Source of the DNA: Sphingobium subterraneum
GTDB taxonomy: Bacteria > Pseudomonadota > Alphaproteobacteria > Sphingomonadales > Sphingomonadaceae
Direction of reading: 5' to 3'
Length of the DNA stretch: 64,000 nt
NCBI RefSeq assembly: GCF_014199435.1
Contig: NZ_JACIJP010000001.1
Location: 124,001 to 188,000, forward strand
Of the stretch, positions 58,437-64,000 are shown in pieces. Below the pieces are notes generated by a model. The model made no database searches and was not told the DNA's origin. It saw only the letters and a list, made by a program, of their open reading frames with translations. Within the stretch, counting starts at the first letter, position 1. Every line of letters begins with the position of its first letter. The position numbers and the translations under genes are program-made.

Positions 58437-59981
58437 ATGAAGCCCTTCCTGACCCGCGACGAACGCAATGCCCGGGTGCTCAACGCCTCGACGGAAGGCG
58501 GCGGCTGGGGAAAGCGCGCCGTACGCGGCGGCGTTATTTCGATATCGGCACAGGTCGTCCGCATGGTCATTGCGATTGGCGGAACGGCAGTTCTCTCTCG
58601 CTTACTGGGACCGTCCGATTTCGGGCTGATCGCCATGGCGGGCACGATTACGAGTTTTGTAAGCATGTTCGCCGACATGGGCCTTTCGACCTCCACCGTT
58701 CAGCGGCCCAGTATCGGACAGACATGGGTCAGCACGCTCATGTTTATCAATATCGGGATCGGGTTGGCACTCATGGCGGTGACAATGGCGGTGGCGCCGG
58801 TTGCGGCCTGGGTGTTCAGCGACCCGCGCGTGACGTTAATCACCATGGCGCTGGCCGTTGCCCTGCCGATAACGGCCGCGGGGGCGCAACACAACGCGCT
58901 GCTGTCGCGCAGCATGAACTGGTTCGCCATCCAATGCGCGTCCATCGTCGGGCAGCTCATCGGCCTGATCACTGCGATCCTGTTCATCAGCTTCACCAGT
59001 ATCGGCTATTGGGGCCTCGTGATGCAGGCGGTGATAGGGGCCTTGATATCCACCTTTTTGTCGTGGCGCTTCTGCGACTGGCGGCCTAGTTGGACGCTTG
59101 ACTGGAGCATGGCCCGGCAGGAAGTGAGCATGGGCGTCGGGATTACCGGGAACGGTATCAACAATTATTTTCAGAGGCAGCTCGACAATGGTCTGATCGG
59201 CTGGTGGTGGGGCGCCCGGGAACTGGGATTTTACAGCCGCGGTTATAATCTTTTCTACACCTTGCAGCTCTTTGCCAGTCTGCCGATCGCGATGGTGCTG
59301 ATGCCTCTGCTGAGCCGGTCGCAGCACGACGCTGACTATTGGAAGCGCAATGTGCTCGATGCGGCTGCCGTGGCATCGATGGGGAACGGGCTGGTCGCGG
59401 CGGTGTTCACCTGCCTGTCAGTAGCCATGGTTCATTTCCTGCTGGGCCCCGGCTGGGATAAATCGGGCATGGTAATCCTGTATCTGGCGCCCTCGATCAT
59501 GCTGTTCAACACGTCCGTGCTGAACGCCGTTTTCATGGCGCGGCGGGATATGAGGGGCCTCCTATGGTCCGGGGCGATCACGACGGCCCTTTTCGCGGTC
59601 GCGTTCCTTGTTTCGCTGCGTTTCGGCGTTGTCGCGATGGCGGCTGCCTACTCGGTCGTGATGCTGGTGACGCTTCCGATCAGCGTCTATCTAGCGTTCA
59701 GGGCCGATGTGGTGCGCCAGCGTGATTATTATCGGGTGGTGTTGCCTTTCGTGCTGTGCGGTGTGGTGACGATCGCAGTCTACATGCGCTTCGTCCCCGA
59801 TCCGCTTGGCGCGATCGGGTTTGTACAGATTGTCCTGCGGGGTATGGGGCTAGGAGCATTTTATTGCGCGCTGGCATTGGCGGTTTTCTGGTTCGATCCG
59901 GTGCTGGCTCCCTTGAAGGCACGGGTGATGGGGTACCTGAAGCATTGGCAACTTCCGGCGTGGGCGCGGAGGAGCATATGA
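58437..59981 (+). CDS. Polysaccharide flippase (Wzx-like, MOP superfamily)
   Basis: The 514-residue protein has about twelve to fourteen transmembrane helices. An N-terminal AVRGGVISISAQVVRMVI is followed by LSRLLGPSDFGLIAMAGTI and FADMGLSTSTVQRP, the typical start of lipopolysaccharide/exopolysaccharide exporters of the PST type. It should flip lipid-linked oligosaccharides across the inner membrane. ATG 58437 has AGCAGG six bases upstream. It is the first gene of a run with two glycosyltransferases. Confidence 0.9.
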   Translation: MKPFLTRDERNARVLNASTEGGGWGKRAVRGGVISISAQVVRMVIAIGGTAVLSRLLGPSDFGLIAMAGTITSFVSMFADMGLSTSTVQRPSIGQTWVSTLMFINIGIGLALMAVTMAVAPVAAWVFSDPRVTLITMALAVALPITAAGAQHNALLSRSMNWFAIQCASIVGQLIGLITAILFISFTSIGYWGLVMQAVIGALISTFLSWRFCDWRPSWTLDWSMARQEVSMGVGITGNGINNYFQRQLDNGLIGWWWGARELGFYSRGYNLFYTLQLFASLPIAMVLMPLLSRSQHDADYWKRNVLDAAAVASMGNGLVAAVFTCLSVAMVHFLLGPGWDKSGMVILYLAPSIMLFNTSVLNAVFMARRDMRGLLWSGAITTALFAVAFLVSLRFGVVAMAAAYSVVMLVTLPISVYLAFRADVVRQRDYYRVVLPFVLCGVVTIAVYMRFVPDPLGAIGFVQIVLRGMGLGAFYCALALAVFWFDPVLAPLKARVMGYLKHWQLPAWARRSI

Positions 59982-60034
59982 AGCTATTGTCTGGAAGGCA
60001 TGGCGCGGATCTGGCGATCGGGGTGCTGCTATGA
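59978..60034 (+). CDS. 18-codon relay ORF between flippase and glycosyltransferase
   Basis: The short frame MKLLSGRHGADLAIGVLL starts with ATG 59978, overlapping the flippase stop (ATGA), and ends in TGA at 60032-60034, overlapping the glycosyltransferase start (ATGA). A GGAGGAG ribosome-binding site lies just before its ATG, better than the one before the transferase. It may carry ribosomes from one gene to the next; a functional peptide is not claimed. Confidence 0.4.
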   Translation: MKLLSGRHGADLAIGVLL

Positions 60035-61248
60035 AAATCGCATACCTCACCACTCAATATCCCGCTGTCAGCCACAGTTTTATCCGGCGGGAGATTCTCG
60101 CGGTCGAGGCGGCTGGCGCGGAGGTGAAGCGCTATTCGATACGCCGTCCCGCATCCGAGCTGCCGGATCCCACAGACCGTGCAGAGGCCGCGCTCACCCA
60201 AGTCGTCCTGGGGCAGGGGGCTGTCGCACTGCTGAGCGCGACGATCACAACGGCTTTGCTGCGACCCGGGGCCTTTCTTCGTGCGGTCGGGTGCGCGTTT
60301 CGCATGTACCGCGCGAGCGGGCGGACATTCGTGCGGCACTGCGCCTATTTGGTGGAAGCCGCATGGCTGGCGCAACGCCTGCGGGCCGAGGGGATCGAGC
60401 ATCTGCACGTTCATTTCGGCACCAATCCGACCGCCGTGGCGCGACTGGTGCGTTTGCTGGGTGGAGCGCGTTACAGCTTTACGGTTCATGGGCCCGACGA
60501 GTTCGACAATCCCCGCGAGTTTGACCTCCGTGGCAAGATTACCGATGCGGCGTTCTGCGTGGGCATCAGCAGCTTTGGTCGTAGCCAGCTGATGCGGTGG
60601 AGCGCCTATAAAGACTGGCCTCGCATCGAAGTTGTCCGCTGCGGTGTGGATGGGATTTTCACGGCGCCGATGGCGACCACTCCCTTACCGGAAGAGCATC
60701 GTTTGTGTTGCGTAGCGCGGCTATCGGCGCAGAAGGGCCTTCCGCTGCTGATCGAGGCCGCAGCGGCTGTAAAGGCGCGTGGCATCGATTTTCACCTCAC
60801 ATTGGTGGGCGACGGCGAGATGCGCGGCGAAATCGAAGTGCGCATCGCGGCACTGGGTCTTGGTGACAGCATCACGATCACAGGGTGGGCGAGTGCCGAT
60901 CGCGTCCGTCACGAGATCGGCGCGGCCCGCGCGATGGTGCTGCCGAGCTTTGCTGAAGGGCTGCCGGTCGTCATCATGGAAGCGCTGGCGCTGGAACGCC
61001 CTGTAATCGTGAGTGCGATTGCGGGTACGCCGGAACTGGTGGATAATCAGTGCGGATGGCTTGTTCCGGCTGGGGATGTCAACGCGCTGGCCGATGCCAT
61101 GGTCGAAGCATTGGAAGCGCCCGTCGACCGGCTCGCGACTATGGGTCAAGTCGGGCGCGGCCGGGTGCTAGCACGCCATGATGCCGGAAAGAACGGTGCG
61201 CAGATGCTTGAGCTTATTCGTTCCGCAGCTATGGAGCACGCACATTGA
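60031..61248 (+). CDS. Glycosyltransferase family 4
   Basis: The 405-residue protein is a GT-B retaining transferase. The N-terminal half has YLTTQYPAVSHSFIRREI as in WcaL/colanic-acid types; the C-terminal half has CCVARLSAQKGLPLLIEA, VGDGEMRGEIE and the EX7E motif EGLPVVIME. It should transfer a sugar from a nucleotide donor in exopolysaccharide repeat-unit assembly. It overlaps the relay ORF and the GT2 gene by four bases each, so all are in one operon. Confidence 0.9.
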   Translation: MKIAYLTTQYPAVSHSFIRREILAVEAAGAEVKRYSIRRPASELPDPTDRAEAALTQVVLGQGAVALLSATITTALLRPGAFLRAVGCAFRMYRASGRTFVRHCAYLVEAAWLAQRLRAEGIEHLHVHFGTNPTAVARLVRLLGGARYSFTVHGPDEFDNPREFDLRGKITDAAFCVGISSFGRSQLMRWSAYKDWPRIEVVRCGVDGIFTAPMATTPLPEEHRLCCVARLSAQKGLPLLIEAAAAVKARGIDFHLTLVGDGEMRGEIEVRIAALGLGDSITITGWASADRVRHEIGAARAMVLPSFAEGLPVVIMEALALERPVIVSAIAGTPELVDNQCGWLVPAGDVNALADAMVEALEAPVDRLATMGQVGRGRVLARHDAGKNGAQMLELIRSAAMEHAH

Positions 61249-62429
61249 TTGCCTTGTCCGCGCTTTCCTGGATGCTGGTTGCCCCTGTGGGAGCCGCACT
61301 CTGGGTGCTGTTGGTGGAGGTCACACTTGGGGTTGTGCCCAGTCGCCGCCGTCCCGATGAGAACAAGCAAGGGGCACGCCTCCGCACTGCGATCCTGATG
61401 CCCGCCCACAATGAAGCGCGCGGGATCCCGGCGATTATCTCTGCCCTCGCCCCCGCTCTGAATGATGACATGCGTCTGCTGGTTGTCGCGGACAATTGCA
61501 GCGACGACACGGCGGCTGTCGCCCGTGGTCTGGGCGCAGATGTGGTGGAACGGCAGGATACCGACCGTCGGGGGAAAGGCTACGCGCTGGCATATGGTCG
61601 GGATGCACTGGCGGGCGATCCGCCCGAATGCGTGATTGTTCTGGACGCCGATTGCGAGGTAGAGGACGACGCCCTGACGCAACTCGCGCAGGCGGCAGTC
61701 GAGTACGGTGTTCCGGTGCAATCCTGCTATCTCATGCGGCCGCAACCCGATGGTGCGGCAATGGTGCAGATTTCCAACTTTGCGTTTCTGGTCAAGAATT
61801 TGGTACGGCAGCGGGGGGCGGCGCGACTGGGCGCGCCAGCTGTTCTTGGCGGCACAGGCATGGCCTTTCCGTGGACCATTTTTTCGACCGCACCGCTCGC
61901 CTCCGGCGATCTGGTGGAGGATCTTGCACTCGGGATCGAAATGACCCGGAAGGGCCACACACCCCGCTTCCTCGAGCATGCTCGGACATGGAGCCGGGCT
62001 GCGTCAGGCGAGGACACGCTGGAGCAGCGTACCCGCTGGGAGCACGGCTTCATCGACACGGCGAGACGCACGGCTATCCCGTTGCTGGGGGAGGCAGTCC
62101 GTACGGGTTCGCCGCGCCGGTTATGGCTGGCGCTCAATCTGTGCGTGCCGCCGCTGGCACTGCTGATGATGGTTGCGGTGGGGGTCTGGGGTGTCGCCGC
62201 CATATTATGGCTGCTGGGGGCGAGCGAGATACCCCTGATCACCCTTTCGTTGCTGCTGGGGGCGAGTGGACTGGCGCTGGTGGCGGCCTGGGCCGTCAAT
62301 GGCCGACAGATGTTGAGAGGGGCGATGCTGCTGCGTATCCCGCTCTACATCGCGTGGAAGCTGCCGGTCTATCTCAAGCTGGTTCGGGCGCCCGAAACCC
62401 AATGGAAGCGCACGGGGCGCGGAGACTGA
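61245..62429 (+). CDS. Glycosyltransferase family 2, membrane-bound
   Basis: The 394-residue protein starts with a membrane helix (LSALSWMLVAPVGAALWVLL), then the GT2 domain with ILMPAHNEARGI, VADNCSDDT, DXD motif LDADCEVEDD, and a late QRTRWEHG box (the QxxRW-like motif), and about three more helices at the C-terminus. It should add a sugar on the cytoplasmic face of the membrane. The start is a TTG overlapping the GT4 stop (TTGA), supported by GGAG eight bases upstream. Confidence 0.88.
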   Translation: MIALSALSWMLVAPVGAALWVLLVEVTLGVVPSRRRPDENKQGARLRTAILMPAHNEARGIPAIISALAPALNDDMRLLVVADNCSDDTAAVARGLGADVVERQDTDRRGKGYALAYGRDALAGDPPECVIVLDADCEVEDDALTQLAQAAVEYGVPVQSCYLMRPQPDGAAMVQISNFAFLVKNLVRQRGAARLGAPAVLGGTGMAFPWTIFSTAPLASGDLVEDLALGIEMTRKGHTPRFLEHARTWSRAASGEDTLEQRTRWEHGFIDTARRTAIPLLGEAVRTGSPRRLWLALNLCVPPLALLMMVAVGVWGVAAILWLLGASEIPLITLSLLLGASGLALVAAWAVNGRQMLRGAMLLRIPLYIAWKLPVYLKLVRAPETQWKRTGRGD

Positions 62430-62442
62430 ATTCCTGCGACGG

Positions 62443-62478
62443 ACAAAAAAATGCCGGGGAGGATCGCTCCACCCCGGC
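62443..62478 (-). terminator. Terminator of the glycosidase gene
   Basis: Read on the minus strand, GCCGGGG (62472-62478) pairs with CCCCGGC (62453-62459), and an inner GGAG/CTCC can pair, followed by ATTTTTTTG. It is 28 bases past the glycosidase stop. It also lies after the convergent GT2 gene. Confidence 0.8.
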
Positions 62479-62505
62479 GTTCTATGTGTGTGTGCGGGCC
62501 TCGCC

Positions 62506-64000
62506 TTATTTCAGCGTCGAGGCGAAGGTCTTCACCGCAGCAGCCTTGGGCGCTTGCGCGAGCGGCTGACCAGGATATTCCATCATCGGGAAGGCGCCGT
62601 ATCGGGAATAGCTGCCCGTGTCCGAATAGAGCATCATCACGTCGTTGAACCGGGCCTTCCACGCCGCGAGATAACGGGCGTACATCTCACCCATACGCGG
62701 ATCGCGGTTCATGACGAGGTGACGTTCGTCGGTATTCGACACCAGGTGCTGGCCCGCTTCATAGGCGATGAAGCGTTTCTTGTACTTTGCGGCGAGGTCA
62801 GCGTTGCCCTGTGAGGACGTGAAAGCAGCATCCATGCTAGTCTTCAGCGATGCGAAAAGCGCTCCCAGATCTTGGGCTGTCGCGTTCGCGCCGTTGAAGG
62901 CGTCGTGGCCGAAATACGGTGCCGTCGCCAACGCGTCGACATAATCTGCGGTGCCCGGGAACGAGAGTATCTGCTCTGCCACCCACGGGTTGGCGTTCTG
63001 GCTGGAAACAACGCGGACAATACGGTTCGGCTGTTGCGCGAATACTTCCGTCCAGATTTTCATGAACGAAGTGGTCTTTTGTGCATAGCGCAACATGGCG
63101 GCCTTGAACTCGTCCCCAGCAAGCTTTGCCGCGAGTCCTTCAGTGGCAGCCTGGCGATAAACAGGGAACTGTCCGTTCCAGACCTCGTTCGACAGCTCGA
63201 CGTAAATCTTGTGTGACGGATCGACATTATCGCGAACATAGGTTGCGTAACGACGCACATAATCATCGTCGGCGTTCCACGAGATGGAGAACCAGGGATC
63301 CACATTCGCCTGATTGGCCAACGCGACCAGATATTCCAACGGGGGACCATCCGGTCCTGAGAGATTTTCGGTGTTCACCGTCGCGCGGGTTGCCCATGTG
63401 ACCTTGTTGTTGGAGTTTACCCCCTGCCATTCCATGAACCGCACCACACGATATGGTGCGAACGAAGCGATAAAGGCAGGATCGAAAATGGCGTCAGGCG
63501 AAGCTGTTGTTTCCCGGCAATCGAGCCGACGGACTGGGTTGCTTGGATCTGTTGCCACAACACGAAGATGGATCGGTTCAATGTAGGCGGTGGGGTCGGC
63601 GCCAGCAACAGGATGCCAAGTGAATGTTACACCATTGCTCTGTGTTACGACATTGTTGACCGGGCCATTGCCCGCGCTCAGTTCACCCTTGCCCAGGAAC
63701 GTGCACCGAATATTGACGGGTTTGCCAAAGCGCAGCGCTGGCGGGGGCGTGATCAGCTTAATACCGTAGTCGCCGGGATTCAGGAATTTCACGTTGCCGC
63801 TCGCATCGAGCCGTTCGGCAGGCATGGCTTCGAAGTAGATGCCCTTCTTGGTTTCGGCCAGCGCCCAGGTTGAGGCGTACAAGAGGTTTGAAAATGATCG
63901 CTGACCACTCCAGTAAGACTGGGCGTTGACGTTGACACCCAACTGCATGCCAACCCCCGCCGGTTTGGGAGCAGGCGTCGGCGTGAGTACCGGTGGATTC
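62506..64000 (-). CDS. Secreted glycoside hydrolase-like protein, 5' end outside window
   Basis: The frame is still open at base 64000 on the minus strand, with a Pro/Thr/Ala-rich linker (TPTPAPKPAG) at the edge, so the start and a probable signal peptide lie beyond it. The visible part is about 498 residues. After the linker comes a beta-rich segment, then a TIM-barrel-like part with IYVELSNEVWNGQFP (the Asn-Glu pair is the acid/base motif of clan A glycosidases), WFSISWNADDDY and YEAGQH, where the Glu may be the nucleophile. It probably trims or releases exopolysaccharide. Family assignment needs a search. Confidence 0.72.
   Translation of the reverse strand, partial: NPPVLTPTPAPKPAGVGMQLGVNVNAQSYWSGQRSFSNLLYASTWALAETKKGIYFEAMPAERLDASGNVKFLNPGDYGIKLITPPPALRFGKPVNIRCTFLGKGELSAGNGPVNNVVTQSNGVTFTWHPVAGADPTAYIEPIHLRVVATDPSNPVRRLDCRETTASPDAIFDPAFIASFAPYRVVRFMEWQGVNSNNKVTWATRATVNTENLSGPDGPPLEYLVALANQANVDPWFSISWNADDDYVRRYATYVRDNVDPSHKIYVELSNEVWNGQFPVYRQAATEGLAAKLAGDEFKAAMLRYAQKTTSFMKIWTEVFAQQPNRIVRVVSSQNANPWVAEQILSFPGTADYVDALATAPYFGHDAFNGANATAQDLGALFASLKTSMDAAFTSSQGNADLAAKYKKRFIAYEAGQHLVSNTDERHLVMNRDPRMGEMYARYLAAWKARFNDVMMLYSDTGSYSRYGAFPMMEYPGQPLAQAPKAAAVKTFASTLK

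Overview
The window is ordinary chromosomal DNA from an alphaproteobacterium of the Sphingomonadaceae (Sphingomonas-like). This rests on high GC, short intergenic gaps and stop/start overlaps, a PEPxxWA-type PEP-CTERM protein, a pyruvate dehydrogenase E1 beta subunit with its own lipoyl domain, a DUF4170 protein, SdhE next to mfd, and a yqeY-dnaG-rpoD run. No rRNA, CRISPR array, insertion sequence or prophage was found. There is one tRNA (Asn, GTT).

Layout. 0-8.4 kb: 3' end of a CckA-type hybrid kinase, a single-domain response regulator, recA behind a nested palindrome that looks like a LexA operator, a VOC protein, alaS, a 2OG-Fe(II) oxygenase, an EVE protein and a small exported protein. 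8.4-13.4 kb: a 30-codon membrane peptide, an EstB-like serine hydrolase coupled to tesB, then an accessory-looking cassette (membrane-anchored LuxR-type regulator, small unknown protein, four-helix membrane protein, winged-helix regulator) ending near tRNA-Asn. 13.4-27.5 kb: nadK-moaA, a GGDEF/EAL phosphodiesterase, an orphan AT-richer glycosyltransferase, mfd-sdhE, recG, tyrS and a DOMON-like/NamZ pair. 27.5-31.4 kb: MoxR ATPase, GFA protein, CoxE-like VWA protein and a DUF2314/Imm33-like protein.

31.7-36.5 kb is the macromolecular-synthesis operon yqeY-dnaG-rpoD. It is interrupted by a 437-bp cassette: a DUF559 (Vsr-like) endonuclease gene between two 37-bp terminal inverted repeats with 36 identities. 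The repeats run into the reading frame and appear to supply the ribosome-binding sites of both the DUF559 gene and dnaG. I consider this the most interesting structure in the window.

36.7-49.6 kb: carA, a small lipoprotein, carB, greA, a rhomboid protease, DUF4170, a four-gene envelope/stress-type cluster (DUF883-like and holin-like proteins), eno, ftsB and pdhA-pdhB. 49.6-56 kb: a TadG-TadE-TadE set, a short squalene/phytoene synthase-like protein, an EF-hand protein and trmFO. 56-64 kb: a PEP-CTERM protein, a variant NRAMP-family transporter, and the start of an exopolysaccharide locus (flippase, GT4, GT2, secreted glycosidase) that runs off the right edge. The intergenic regions before the PEP-CTERM gene and before the flippase share a 13-base word and a 9-base word, which may be a common control element.

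Most genes are housekeeping. The accessory content is in the 11-13 kb cassette, the orphan glycosyltransferase, the Imm33-like gene, the DUF559 cassette and the exopolysaccharide edge. All functional calls come from reading the translated sequence; no database search was run.
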